Assembly: GCF_004764705.1 (NCBI RefSeq)
Contig: NZ_SHLX01000015.1
Coordinates: forward strand, 62,001-126,000
Origin: Paenibacillus cymbidii
GTDB lineage: Bacteria > Bacillota > Bacilli > Paenibacillales > NBRC-103111
Length of the DNA: 64,000 nt
Direction: 5' to 3'
The number at the start of each line of letters is the position of its first letter. Position 1 is the stretch's first letter. Positions 43,005 to 51,634 of the stretch are shown here, piece by piece. The translations under genes were made by a program, and so were the position numbers. Below the pieces are notes generated by a model. It was not told the DNA's origin and made no database searches. It saw only the letters and a program-made list of their open reading frames with translations.

Positions 43005-44327
43005 TTATTGCTGCTTCAAATGCGCGATCGCCTGCTCGAAAAAGTCGGGTTTGCCGAAGCTGCCCGACTTGAGCACGAGCAGCAGCGAGCGTTCGGCGTC
43101 AACCGGCAGCGTCAGGCAGGACGGCAGCCCCGGCTGAATTTCCTTCCACACGCGCATGCCGGTAACGCCGAGCCGCGCGCACACCGCCGCGGACGTATCG
43201 CCGCCGGCGACGAGCAGCCGGTTCTGGCCGGTGCGGGCGAGTGTCTCCGCAGCGATCGCGGCGACCGTGCCGGAAACGAGCCGCGACACCGCCTTGTTGT
43301 CGATGCCGCGCCGCGCCGCCTCCGCTTTGACCGCAGCCACCTGCTCGCTGCCGCTCTCGGAGTGGTACAGTACATCGACGCCGCGGGCGATATCGGCGGC
43401 GATGGCCTCCACTAGCCGCAGCGTTTCGGCCTCCCGCTCGCGTTCGTCCAGCAGTCGCAGCGTGTCGATCCGATACGACGCGATGCCGCGCTCTTTCATG
43501 TAAGCGATCTGCGCCGCCGTTTGCGGCATCAGACTGCCGGCTGCGCACAACACGCCGAGCCCGGCGGTGCGGCGGATCGGCAGCTCCCGCTGCGCGAGCG
43601 TTGCCGCGCCCGTCCGCCGCTGCCGGAGCAGCGCCAGCTCCTCGGACAGCGCCGAGCTGCCGCACAGCACCTTCACGTCATGCACCGCTTCGGCGATGAC
43701 GGCAAGCGCCGCCTGATCGGTCACGTCGACGATCGCGTAATGGACGTCGGCGCTGCGGTGCCCGTCAAGCTCAGCCCTCAGCGTCTCAGCACCGGCATCA
43801 ACGACCGCAAACGGCACGGAAGCTACGGTTCGCGACGTTTGGCGCCGCAAGATGGCGGCCAAATCGGAGTCCGTCATCGGGTGCACCGGATCGTGGCGAA
43901 ACTCCGATTCCTCCAGCTTGCGGCCATGCACGTAGTGAATGCCGCCCACCGTCGTCCGCCCGTTCTTCGGGAAACCGAGCACCACCACGGCGAACGATTC
44001 TCCCAGCGCGTCCAGCATCGCGTCGAAAGCGGGACCGATGTTGCCGCGGAACACCGAACACGTCTTGTTGATATATTGCGTGCAGCCCAGCTCCTGCAAG
44101 CGCCTCGTCGCTTCGAACACTTTGCCGTAAGCGGCGAGCGGCTCGTCGAAGCGCGAATCCGTATCGAGCACCAGCGCGTCGCAAGCCGAGTCGGGACGAA
44201 ACGTCCCTGTTCCGCCATAGGAATAAACGTCCGCCGTCAACCCCGCTTTGGCGAACATGATGCCGATATCGCCTGCTCCGGTAATGTCGTCCGCCACGAC
44301 GCCGACCATGCCGTACATATCGCTCAA
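43005..44327 (-). CDS. four-carbon acid sugar kinase family protein (DUF1537)
   Basis: A 440-residue kinase of the OtnK/DtnK/YgbK family. N-terminal substrate domain: GVVADDITGAGDIGIMFAKA, LVLDTDSRF and INKTCSVFRGNIGP. C-terminal ATP domain: LVAGGDTSAAVC and LVLKSGSFGKPDFF. These enzymes phosphorylate erythronate, threonate or related 2-hydroxy acids at the 4-position. TTG 44327 is preferred as start: GGGAG is eight bases upstream and TTGA overlaps the aldolase stop, giving coupled translation. Confidence 0.88.
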   Translation of the reverse strand: MSDMYGMVGVVADDITGAGDIGIMFAKAGLTADVYSYGGTGTFRPDSACDALVLDTDSRFDEPLAAYGKVFEATRRLQELGCTQYINKTCSVFRGNIGPAFDAMLDALGESFAVVVLGFPKNGRTTVGGIHYVHGRKLEESEFRHDPVHPMTDSDLAAILRRQTSRTVASVPFAVVDAGAETLRAELDGHRSADVHYAIVDVTDQAALAVIAEAVHDVKVLCGSSALSEELALLRQRRTGAATLAQRELPIRRTAGLGVLCAAGSLMPQTAAQIAYMKERGIASYRIDTLRLLDEREREAETLRLVEAIAADIARGVDVLYHSESGSEQVAAVKAEAARRGIDNKAVSRLVSGTVAAIAAETLARTGQNRLLVAGGDTSAAVCARLGVTGMRVWKEIQPGLPSCLTLPVDAERSLLLVLKSGSFGKPDFFEQAIAHLKQQ

Positions 44328-44986
44328 ACCGGCCACTCCCTTCGCGGCTTGTAGCCGGCGTGCTGCAGAAAGTGCAGCACCGTCTCCTGCGGGAGCGCGG
44401 ACAATGCAATGCCGGACGAACGCGCCGTAACGATCAAACGGCACGCCATCTCCAGCGTCTGCAGCGCCATGCGGGCTTCGCGCACGCTCGTGTCATACAC
44501 GAGCACGCCGTGATTGTCCAGCAGCAGCACGTTCGCCAGCGGCGCCTTCCGCCGCACGGCTTCGCCCAGCTCGGCGGAGCCTGGATGGCAATACGGCACC
44601 CGCTCCACACGCTCCAAATAATACATCGTTTCAACAAACAAATCCGAAGGCAGCGCCTCGTTTGCGCAGGCGAACAGCGTGCTGTAGAACGGCGACGCAT
44701 GCAGCACCGCGTTCACTTCCGGCCGCGTTTCGTATACGGCGCGGTGCATCGGCATTTCTTTGGACGGCTTGCGCCGGGCCGGATGCAGCGATTGCCCCCC
44801 GAACGTGCACGTCACCAAATCATCGTCGTCGAGCTCGCCCAGAAAGGTGCCGCTGGCGGTGATCACATACCGGTCCGGCCCCGTCCGGGCGCTGATATTG
44901 CCGGCATTGCCCCAGGCGAGCCCATGCGTCATCATATACCGGCCCGCTTCAACCAACTGCCGGCGCGCCTCCGTTTCTTCCATCAT
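44324..44986 (-). CDS. class II aldolase/adducin family protein
   Basis: A 220-residue zinc aldolase-like protein. Family marks: WGNAGNISARTGPDRYVITA (phosphate loop), PSKEMPMHRAVYE, VLHASPFYSTLFA and NHGVLVYD. Beside DUF1537 kinases such proteins act as decarboxylating aldolases (OtnC/YgbL) on 3-dehydro-tetronate 4-phosphate, yielding dihydroxyacetone phosphate. GGGAGGAG precedes the ATG. Second gene of the operon after larC2. Confidence 0.88.
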   Translation of the reverse strand: MMEETEARRQLVEAGRYMMTHGLAWGNAGNISARTGPDRYVITASGTFLGELDDDDLVTCTFGGQSLHPARRKPSKEMPMHRAVYETRPEVNAVLHASPFYSTLFACANEALPSDLFVETMYYLERVERVPYCHPGSAELGEAVRRKAPLANVLLLDNHGVLVYDTSVREARMALQTLEMACRLIVTARSSGIALSALPQETVLHFLQHAGYKPRREWPV

Positions 44987-45016
44987 AACATGCTCCTCCC
45001 GCCCTATCTTCTCCCG

Positions 45017-45502
45017 TCAATTCGGTCCGCCGTCATGCCGCTGCATAAACCGACTGCGCACTTGTTCGTACACGGTTTTCAGCGGCACGCCGTGCTCCTT
45101 GGCGATTCGTTCGCATTCGCCGTTCTCCGGCGCGAACTGCACCATTTCGCCGTTGTGGTAGCCCACTTTCACCGTCATCGGCCCCCATGGCGTTTCCACC
45201 TGCTCGAATGTGCGCCCCAGCCGGTGGCACGCCACCCGCGTATAGCGCAGCCCCAGTGTCGACGTTTCGGCAAAAACAACTGCTTCGACCGGCTCCAGTT
45301 TGGCCGCGTCGACAAGAACGTTCAGCATGATGCCGGGACGGCCTTTTTTCATGATGATAGGAATCCAGTACACGTCGTTAGCGCCCGCGGCAAGCAGGCG
45401 GTCCGTCACAAACGAGCAAAACTCGGGGTTCATATCGTCAATATTCGCTTGTACGACCATCATATTGTCGTCGCGATGTTCGTGCGCATGCTCGAAAGGC
45501 AT
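45017..45502 (-). CDS. larC2: LarC C-terminal part (LarC2), separately encoded
   Basis: A 161-residue protein. After a short His-rich start (MPFEHAHEHRDDN) comes the LarC C-terminal domain: VVQANIDDMNPEFCSFVTDR, NDVYWIPIIMKKGRPGIML and the conserved LGLRYTRVACHRL. LarC2 supports nickel insertion with CTP. The His-rich lead resembles the tail of LarC1, so the original gene seems to have broken inside the histidine linker. Own ribosome site AGAGGAGCG; first gene of the operon with aldolase and DUF1537 kinase, 2.3 kb away from and opposite to larC1. Confidence 0.9.
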   Translation of the reverse strand: MPFEHAHEHRDDNMMVVQANIDDMNPEFCSFVTDRLLAAGANDVYWIPIIMKKGRPGIMLNVLVDAAKLEPVEAVVFAETSTLGLRYTRVACHRLGRTFEQVETPWGPMTVKVGYHNGEMVQFAPENGECERIAKEHGVPLKTVYEQVRSRFMQRHDGGPN

Positions 45503-45559
45503 AGTCTCGCTCCTCTGTCTTGTGGCGCGAATCGGCGCCGGCTTGCTGAGTCTATCTCC

Positions 45560-45588
45560 ATATTAGGCGCAACGCTCCTGCAGCGCAA
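45560..45588 (-). promoter_or_regulatory. promoter of the larC2 operon
   Basis: TTGCGC (45588-45583) and TAATAT (45565-45560), spacing 17. Confidence 0.5.
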
Positions 45589-45612
45589 TAATCCGCAGCC
45601 GACCGTCTGGCG

Positions 45613-45641
45613 GCATAATCCCGCCCAATCTGCGCATGCTA
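45613..45641 (+). promoter_or_regulatory. SigG/SigE-like sporulation promoter of lytH
   Basis: GCATA (45613-45617) and CATGCTA (45635-45641), spacing 17. The CATNNTA -10 fits sporulation sigma factors. Confidence 0.45.
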
Positions 45642-45677
45642 CCAAAAAACGCACTCGCCCGATCAGGAGGACTTCCC

Positions 45678-46730
45678 ATGCGCCGATCCGCCACATGGAA
45701 ACACGCGCTGATTTGCGCCGCCGTTTGCGCGACGCTTGTATGGACCGCTATTCCCGCGTCCGCCGCTGCGCCGCGGAGCGCAAAACGCACGAACGGCCAG
45801 ACCGAATCGAATCCGACGCTCTTTACGGAACGCAAAGCGCTGTTCGAGCGGTTGTCCCTCGTTACCGGCGTTCCTTGGACGATACTGGCAGCGCTCGACC
45901 AATACGAACGCACCATCGCCCTGGCCAAAAAAAAACCGCTGCCGGAACGACTCAGCGCGGTGTTATTTACGGAAGAACAATGGTGCGGCCTGCTGAACCC
46001 GGACCGAGGGGACACGAGCTTGCCGACGATCGCATTCTTCGGAGGGCTTGGCCGGGACGGCGACGGCGACGGCAAAGCCGACCGGAACAACGACACGGAC
46101 ACCTTGATAGCAATGGCGCAAATCGTAACGCGCAAAGGGACCAGCCCCGACGACTTGGCTATTGGCCTGTGGGAGTATTACCAGAACACCCGCAGCGTCG
46201 AACGGATTTTGCAGTTTGCCGAAATATACGGCGCATTCGGTACGCTTGATCTGCACAAGCATGCGTTCCCGCTGCCGCTGAAAGCGGAATATTCGTACCG
46301 CAGCACATGGGGAGCGAGCCGCGGCTGGGGAGGCTTCCGTATCCACGAAGGCACCGATCTGTTCGCCGGCTACGGCGTGCCGGCGCGCAGCACGTGCTAC
46401 GGCATCGTTGAAGAGATGGGCTGGAACGATTACGGCGGCTGGCGGATCGGCATCCGCGACCTGAACAACGTGTACCATTATTACGCCCATCTGTCCGGCT
46501 TCAACAAGAAAGAAGTACACAAAGGCTCGCTGGTCATTCCCGGCCAAACGATCGGCTGGGTCGGCAGCTCCGGCTACGGCAAGCCGGGCACGTCGGGCAA
46601 GTTTCCGCCGCACCTGCACTACGGATTGTACCGCGACAACGGGCTGACGGAATGGTCGTTCGATCCGTATCCGTATTTGCGCCGCTGGGAGCGCGAGGAG
46701 CGGCTGCGCGGCAAGCCGCAAAACGGCTGA
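45678..46730 (+). CDS. lytH: LytH-like M23 endopeptidase of spore cortex maturation
   Basis: A 350-residue exported protein with signal peptide (cleavage near ASAAA). The C-terminal LytM domain has zinc ligands H223 and D227 (RIHEGTDLFAGYG) and H314 of PPHLHYG. The flanking sequence GGWRIGIRDLNN and the end EWSFDPYPYLRRWER match Bacillus LytH, an L-Ala-D-Glu endopeptidase. A loop at 125-139 (GRDGDGDGKADRNND) resembles a calcium-binding EF-hand loop. AGGAGG is eight bases before the start. Convergent with yunB, one base apart. Confidence 0.9.
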   Translation: MRRSATWKHALICAAVCATLVWTAIPASAAAPRSAKRTNGQTESNPTLFTERKALFERLSLVTGVPWTILAALDQYERTIALAKKKPLPERLSAVLFTEEQWCGLLNPDRGDTSLPTIAFFGGLGRDGDGDGKADRNNDTDTLIAMAQIVTRKGTSPDDLAIGLWEYYQNTRSVERILQFAEIYGAFGTLDLHKHAFPLPLKAEYSYRSTWGASRGWGGFRIHEGTDLFAGYGVPARSTCYGIVEEMGWNDYGGWRIGIRDLNNVYHYYAHLSGFNKKEVHKGSLVIPGQTIGWVGSSGYGKPGTSGKFPPHLHYGLYRDNGLTEWSFDPYPYLRRWEREERLRGKPQNG

Positions 46731-46731
46731 G

Positions 46732-47565
46732 CTAGTGCGCCGCCCCGCTCGGCGGCAGCGTGACGCTTGGCGGCAGCGGCTTGGAATCGCCGATCGGGTT
46801 GCCTTTGCTGTCGACGTAATACATCGGCGTGTCGCCGACAACGAGCAAATACGAAATCGGCAGCTCCGTCTCCACCGTTTGCGGTTCGGAGTCGAACGGG
46901 ATGATGACCGCCACTTCGGCGGCGATTTTGATATACACTTCCACCAGAATCATGTTGATCCCGGCATTTTCGTAGCGCGTGTTGAGGTCTACCTTGACCG
47001 CCCCCGCCGGCACCAGCTTGATCGGCACATCGGGGCCGAACGAGCCGAGGATGGCGCTGCCCATCACTTGCCCGAGCGGGATATGCTCGCGCATTGCCTT
47101 CAGGTCGTTCAGCAGCGTCTGCACGGTATTGATCGTGGCCGCCGTTATTTTCATGTGCTCGTTGTAATTCAGCATGAAGCCGCTCACTTTGCCGTTGTTG
47201 TCCGTTTTCCACTGGACGAGCTGCTCGAAGCTTGTGCCTTTGGCAATCTGCTCCGAGATCGCCGTGTTGATCGATTGGGTGGCGATTTGCGTTACCCGGA
47301 TTTTGGCCAGGCTCATCAGCGGCCCTTTCAAATTGCGCTCCACCATCAGAAACGAGAGAAACGAAAAGGCGGAGAACAAAACAAACACGATCATCAGCGC
47401 TTTGCCGCGGCTGCGATTCGTTCGCGCCCCTCGCCTGCCGGGAGCATTCCGCCAGCCGCGCGGGCCGGGAGCGCTCCGCCAGCCGCGCGGACCGGCCGAA
47501 TTCCCGCTCCATTTGACCGTTCGCATGTTGCCCCACATGTTCCGGCTACCCCATCTGCCCGCCAT
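46732..47565 (-). CDS. yunB: sporulation protein YunB
   Basis: A 277-residue membrane protein. The N-terminal 55 residues are strongly basic (RGWRSAPGPRGWRNAPGRRG), then one TM helix (ALMIVFVLFSAFSFLSFLMV) and a large outer domain with the YunB motif GPDVPIKLVPAGAVKVD. In Bacillus it is expressed in the mother cell and lies beside lytH, as here. GGAGGAACG precedes the ATG. Confidence 0.9.
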   Translation of the reverse strand: MAGRWGSRNMWGNMRTVKWSGNSAGPRGWRSAPGPRGWRNAPGRRGARTNRSRGKALMIVFVLFSAFSFLSFLMVERNLKGPLMSLAKIRVTQIATQSINTAISEQIAKGTSFEQLVQWKTDNNGKVSGFMLNYNEHMKITAATINTVQTLLNDLKAMREHIPLGQVMGSAILGSFGPDVPIKLVPAGAVKVDLNTRYENAGINMILVEVYIKIAAEVAVIIPFDSEPQTVETELPISYLLVVGDTPMYYVDSKGNPIGDSKPLPPSVTLPPSGAAH

Positions 47566-47648
47566 CGTCGTTCCTCCGCCATCAAGGATGTCAGCCGGCG
47601 CCTGGACGGCGCCCTCCTCTCCAGCCTATGCGCCGGGCGGACAAAATA

Positions 47649-47693
47649 GCCCCGGACTTGGCCGGGGCGAAATTCCCCGGCTTATGGCCGGGG
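47649..47693 (-). terminator. two GC-rich hairpins after the YobU-like gene
   Basis: GCCCCGG/CCGGGGC (47649-47668) and CCCCGG/CCGGGG (47675-47693). On the minus strand the distal hairpin is followed by TATTTTG, a weak terminator tail. Confidence 0.45.
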
Positions 47694-47707
47694 GCGGCAT
47701 GGCATGA

Positions 47708-48193
47708 TCAGCTTCGTTTGCGCACAGGCACCCATACTTCGACTTCCGCGTCGGCCGGGTTGCCGTTCAGCAGCACTTCCGCAACCGGCGAGCCGGCATA
47801 TTCCCATTCGGCGCCTTCGCGCAGCACTTCGCCAAACGCCTCGTCCTCCAGCCGATCGAACGCCAGCCGCGACAGCCCGCCGCTTCCCGCCAGCACGAGA
47901 TACTCCCCTGCCGGGAACAGCGCCTCTTCCGTATGCTCGGGTCCGGAGCGCGACGTGCACACGCCTGCATAGTAGCAGGCGCGCCCATCCTCCACCGCAA
48001 CTGCGGCAAAGCCGTTCCGGCTTTCGGCCAGCGGGCGAAGCCGCTCCATCTGCCCTTCCTGGATCAACCGTTTGAAAAACGCCGTTTTTTGCGCACTGTA
48101 GCCCGGGTCATGCACGCCACCCGCTCCTTCCAGCGCCGCTTTGTACCCAAGCACGCGAAACGCCGGTTTGTGTTCCCATCGATAAGCTGCCAT
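47708..48193 (-). CDS. GyrI-like effector-binding protein, YobU-like
   Basis: A 161-residue protein of the AraC effector-binding (GyrI-like) fold: start MAAYRWEHKPAFRVLGYKAA, then RLRPLAESRNGFAAVAVEDG and FPAGEYLVLAGSG. It lacks a DNA-binding domain and probably binds a small amphiphilic ligand. Divergent from a WYL/HTH regulator, the same pairing as yobU-yobV. Start at 48193 after GGAGGAATG. Confidence 0.75.
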   Translation of the reverse strand: MAAYRWEHKPAFRVLGYKAALEGAGGVHDPGYSAQKTAFFKRLIQEGQMERLRPLAESRNGFAAVAVEDGRACYYAGVCTSRSGPEHTEEALFPAGEYLVLAGSGGLSRLAFDRLEDEAFGEVLREGAEWEYAGSPVAEVLLNGNPADAEVEVWVPVRKRS

Positions 48194-48287
48194 TTTCCCA
48201 TTCCTCCACCGGAAAGTTTGTCTTGCCTGTCCAGCGTAACATCCCAATGTTGACAGCTATATGGCATACTTATATCGAGGTGTCCCT

Positions 48288-49214
48288 ATGAAAATCGATC
48301 GTTTGATCGCCATTGTGATGATGATGCTGGAACAGGAAGTGATCAGCGCCGGCGCGCTGGCCGAGAAGCTCGAGGTCAGCCGGAGAACGATATACCGCGA
48401 TATCGACGCTTTGACGATGGCGGGCTTGCCGATCTATACCGCGCAAGGGGTGGCGGGAGGCGTCGGGCTGATGAAGTCGTACAAAATCGACAAACGCCTG
48501 TTTACGCCCAAAGACGTGCAGACGCTGGCGGTTGGCCTCGAAGGCTACCGGCAGCTGTTTGGCCGGTCGCATACGACGCACGTAACGGAGAAACTGCGCG
48601 GCATCGGCGCTATTGACCGCCCGGAACGCGAAGGTGCGTTTGCCGTCGATTTGACCTTGCCCGAAGGCAATCGGCTGCTGCGCTCGTTGTTCGGCGTCAT
48701 CGAAGCGGCGATCAACGGCGCTCGCTATTTGGCGTTCGCGTACATTGACAAGGACGGGAAAACGAGCTCGCGCCAGGTCGAAGCGTACCTGGTCGTGTTC
48801 AAGGAACGCAGCTGGTATTTGCAAGCGTATTGCCCGGATCGCGGCGATTACCGCATCTTCAAGCTGGCGCGCATGCGCGGGCTGCGGCTGCTGGCGGAAA
48901 CGTTCATTCCGCGCCGCTTCGAACCGCTGCCGATGGACGGCGCGTTTATGAACCGGGCGACGGTGGCGGTCACCGTTCGTTTATCCTTGTCGGTCATGGA
49001 CCGCGTGGTGGAACGATTCGGCGAGCAAAACATTGTGTCAATGGAGGGAGACAGCTGCGTGGCCGTTTATCCGATCGTCGACGGGGAGGCCGGCTACGAC
49101 ACGCTGCTTCGGTTCGGGGCCAAATGCGAGGTGCTGGGCCCGCCCGATGTGCGCGCCAAATTTGTCGCTTATATGCGTACGATACTGGGGAAGTATGAAG
49201 CCGAAGATGCCTGA
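48288..49214 (+). CDS. HTH/WYL-domain transcriptional regulator, YobV-like
   Basis: A 308-residue DeoR-type regulator. The HTH spans residues 1-60 (MKIDRLIAIVMMMLEQEVIS, AGALAEKLEVSRRTIYRDID). The WYL domain follows (SSRQVEAYLVVFKERSWYLQ, with FKLARMRGLRL), and a WCX-type C-terminus. GAGGTG precedes the ATG. The 94-base gap to the YobU-like gene holds the palindrome AACAT-CCCA-ATGTT (48238-48251) next to TTGACA, a candidate self-operator. Confidence 0.85.
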   Translation: MKIDRLIAIVMMMLEQEVISAGALAEKLEVSRRTIYRDIDALTMAGLPIYTAQGVAGGVGLMKSYKIDKRLFTPKDVQTLAVGLEGYRQLFGRSHTTHVTEKLRGIGAIDRPEREGAFAVDLTLPEGNRLLRSLFGVIEAAINGARYLAFAYIDKDGKTSSRQVEAYLVVFKERSWYLQAYCPDRGDYRIFKLARMRGLRLLAETFIPRRFEPLPMDGAFMNRATVAVTVRLSLSVMDRVVERFGEQNIVSMEGDSCVAVYPIVDGEAGYDTLLRFGAKCEVLGPPDVRAKFVAYMRTILGKYEAEDA

Positions 49215-49226
49215 GCGCCGGTTGCC

Positions 49227-49910
49227 TTACAGCCGGCGGAAATAATCGAGCAGCTCGCGCAGCGTGCGGAACGTCGCCGCCGGTCGGGCCGCGACATGCT
49301 CCATCCACGGCTGGTTGCGCCGCAGCCAGATCGTGTCCATGCCGGCGCCGGCGGGCCCCATGATGTCGTTCTCCGGATGGTCGCCGATGAACACGGCGTC
49401 GCCCGGCGCGACGCTCATGCCGGCGAGCGCCGTCTCGTATACGAGCGGGTCCGGCTTCTCCGTATCGATTTCGCCGGAAACGAGGATATAATCCAGGTAC
49501 GGCTCAAGTCCGAGGCGTTCGACCTTGCCGCGCTGAATTTCGCTGCGTCCGTTGGTGACGAGCCCAAGTCTCGCGCCGCGGCCGCGCAAATAAGCCAGCA
49601 GCTCATGCGCGTCGTCCATCAGGTGCGAGCCCGATACATAATGCGCGTCGTAAAACGCCAGAAGCGACGCATGCGCCGGCCTGCGCGCCGGTTCCCACGG
49701 CAGCGTCTCCAGCAGCTCCGCGTACAGCTCCGGTTTGCGCCGATACCCGTCGCGGTCGGCGACGCGAACCATCTCGATGCAACGCTCCCGGGTCGGCATG
49801 TCCAGCGGGCCAAGATGAAAGTCGACGAATCTTTCGGCATACTTGCGAAACGTTTTGTTCCGGTCGAGCAGCGTGTTGTCCAGATCAAAAATGACCGCTT
49901 GCCACTTCAT
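49227..49910 (-). CDS. HAD-superfamily hydrolase (YjjG-like)
   Basis: A 227-residue phosphatase. Motif I is FDLDNTLLD, motif II VTNGR, motif III lysine in EIDTEKPDP and motif IV IGDHPENDI. A helical cap lies between motifs I and II. Likely a nucleotide or small phosphoester phosphatase. Starts inside the end of the MFS gene (4-bp ATGA overlap), so the two are translated together. Confidence 0.88.
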   Translation of the reverse strand: MKWQAVIFDLDNTLLDRNKTFRKYAERFVDFHLGPLDMPTRERCIEMVRVADRDGYRRKPELYAELLETLPWEPARRPAHASLLAFYDAHYVSGSHLMDDAHELLAYLRGRGARLGLVTNGRSEIQRGKVERLGLEPYLDYILVSGEIDTEKPDPLVYETALAGMSVAPGDAVFIGDHPENDIMGPAGAGMDTIWLRRNQPWMEHVAARPAATFRTLRELLDYFRRL

Positions 49911-51115
49911 ACAGCTCCCCCTTTGGCGACTTCGTTTTCCGTTGCCGCCCGGCCGTCAACGACCTCGCTTTTGTGCGAAAAGTACGGGACAAGCAGCGCG
50001 GAAACGACCGCCAGCCCGATCAGCACGAAAAACGACGTGCCGTGCAAATCGCGCACGAACAGGGTGAACACCAGCATGGCGATCCGGGACAAGTTCAGGA
50101 TCCACTCCCGCCAGATGAAGATGCGCGCCTGCTCGATCGGCGTGCGGCTGCTGATGATGCGGAACTGCCGCATGTTCCATATCGTCCCGTAATAGAACAT
50201 CCCCATCGTCGTCAAAATGTTGGAAATGACAAGCAGCGGAGCCACCGGCCACACCGGGCACAGGAAGCCGACGGAGACGAGCAGCACGCCGATCGTCAGC
50301 CACTTGCCGTTCCCCACCTTGAGCCGCCGGTACATCGTCATCGCCGCGATCGAGGACAACGCGTACAACATGTTGTACATGGCGATGACCAGCTTGTCGC
50401 TCGACACCGAAAACGTAAAGATAAGCGCAAACAAGCCCTGAAACTGGATAAACAAGCCGGCTGTTATGCACGACGGCACCATCCAGCGCAGCGCGGACGT
50501 ATTGAAGACGGCGGAGAAACGGATGTTTTCGAACAGCGGCGTGCGTTCCTCGGACAACGTAAGCGTAGGGATGAAAAACGACACCGTAAGCAGCGTTGCC
50601 ACGAACAGGAACATCAGCAGGAACGATCCGTTGTAGCCGAGCCACTGGATGACAAGGGCAAAAACGATCGGATTGGCGATGGAGATCGCCTGCCCGATCA
50701 AGCTGGAGTAAGAAAAATACGATTCAAAATCGCGCCCCTTGCCGTAAAGGCTGAGCGTAATATTTTGCGTCGAGGCGTACAAGCCCCACATGATGCCGAC
50801 CGGAATGGCGATGATCGAAATCCACAGCAGCTTGTTGTCCAGCTCGAGGAAGCTTAACAGCAGAAACGTCAAACCGCCGCTGATCGCGGTAATCCGGATC
50901 AGCAACCGGTTGGAGTAACGGGTCAGGATACGGGCGCCAATGGCGAAAGCGACGATCCACGAAACGAACATGACCAGGTTGAACCAGGTGACGTCGAAGA
51001 TGCTTTTCTCTTTTTCCCAGATGTACAAGTTTACGAAGATGCCGATATAGTTGAAGATAATCATCGACGACGCGTTCATCAGCAGCAATCGGCGAATTCG
51101 GCTGGCGTTTTGCAA
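49907..51115 (-). CDS. MFS transporter
   Basis: A polytopic protein of about 402 residues with roughly 12 TM helices (for example LLWISIIAIPVGIMWGLYAS). It resembles the YxlH/YfkF-type MFS proteins with a large charged loop ERTPLFENIRFSAVFN. Substrate unknown. The start is uncertain: TTG 51115 (QNASRIRR) lies just after GGGAGTG, while frames from 51268 include promoter DNA. Operon with the HAD phosphatase. Confidence 0.75.
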   Translation of the reverse strand: MQNASRIRRLLLMNASSMIIFNYIGIFVNLYIWEKEKSIFDVTWFNLVMFVSWIVAFAIGARILTRYSNRLLIRITAISGGLTFLLLSFLELDNKLLWISIIAIPVGIMWGLYASTQNITLSLYGKGRDFESYFSYSSLIGQAISIANPIVFALVIQWLGYNGSFLLMFLFVATLLTVSFFIPTLTLSEERTPLFENIRFSAVFNTSALRWMVPSCITAGLFIQFQGLFALIFTFSVSSDKLVIAMYNMLYALSSIAAMTMYRRLKVGNGKWLTIGVLLVSVGFLCPVWPVAPLLVISNILTTMGMFYYGTIWNMRQFRIISSRTPIEQARIFIWREWILNLSRIAMLVFTLFVRDLHGTSFFVLIGLAVVSALLVPYFSHKSEVVDGRAATENEVAKGGAV

Positions 51116-51159
51116 AGTTGACACTCCCGTCCTGTCTGCTCCCGTGCTGCACTCCACAC

Positions 51160-51168
51160 ATGATAGCA
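51160..51168 (-). promoter_or_regulatory. extended -10 promoter of MFS-HAD operon
   Basis: TGCTATCAT on the minus strand, about 45 bases before the chosen start. Between it and 51325 there is only an imperfect hairpin with AAAACGGG/CCCGTTTT arms (51217-51284). Confidence 0.4.
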
Positions 51169-51325
51169 TAACCGGATGACCGCTCACGAACCGAATGTAA
51201 AGGGGCTTAAGAAGCGAAAACGGGGAATAACGAGGATGTGAACGGTAACAACCGCTCTTGTCGCTCATTATCTCCCGTTTTGCTCCGCGTTGCGCCGTTT
51301 GTCTCCCTTTTTGCCGTCTCGCCTG

Positions 51326-51628
51326 TTACAGCCGGAAGTCGATTTCGAGAAAACGCGTCACTTCCCGCTCCCAGCGATCGCGGACAAACGCGACATGCTT
51401 TGGATGCGCGTTGTACGCGTCGTAATCGGACTGTGAGGCGAACTCCATCGAAAAGCCATAATCGTAGTCGTTTTTGACACTGACTTGCCGGAACGACTCG
51501 AACCGGGTCACGACCGGAATCGCCGTCAACTCCTCCCGTCCCGCACGCAGAAACGCCTCCGCCTCGGGCGAACCGATCTCATGCTTCAGGCAAAAAATGA
51601 CCATATGCCGCACGGTTTGCTGCTCCAT
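51326..51628 (-). CDS. Dabb-family stress-responsive barrel protein
   Basis: A 100-residue protein of the dimeric alpha/beta barrel type: VRHMVIFCLKHE at the start, FESFRQVSVKNDYDYGFSME and YNAHPKHVAFV, the usual Dabb blocks. Function unknown. GAGGAGGTGATG precedes the ATG, and the AraC gene ends six bases upstream, suggesting a two-gene operon. Confidence 0.82.
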   Translation of the reverse strand: MEQQTVRHMVIFCLKHEIGSPEAEAFLRAGREELTAIPVVTRFESFRQVSVKNDYDYGFSMEFASQSDYDAYNAHPKHVAFVRDRWEREVTRFLEIDFRL

Positions 51629-51634
51629 TGTTCA

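Noticed and set aside
39982-45502. lactate racemase LarA
   Set aside because: No 400-residue LarA-type protein is encoded in or beside the lar genes in this window.
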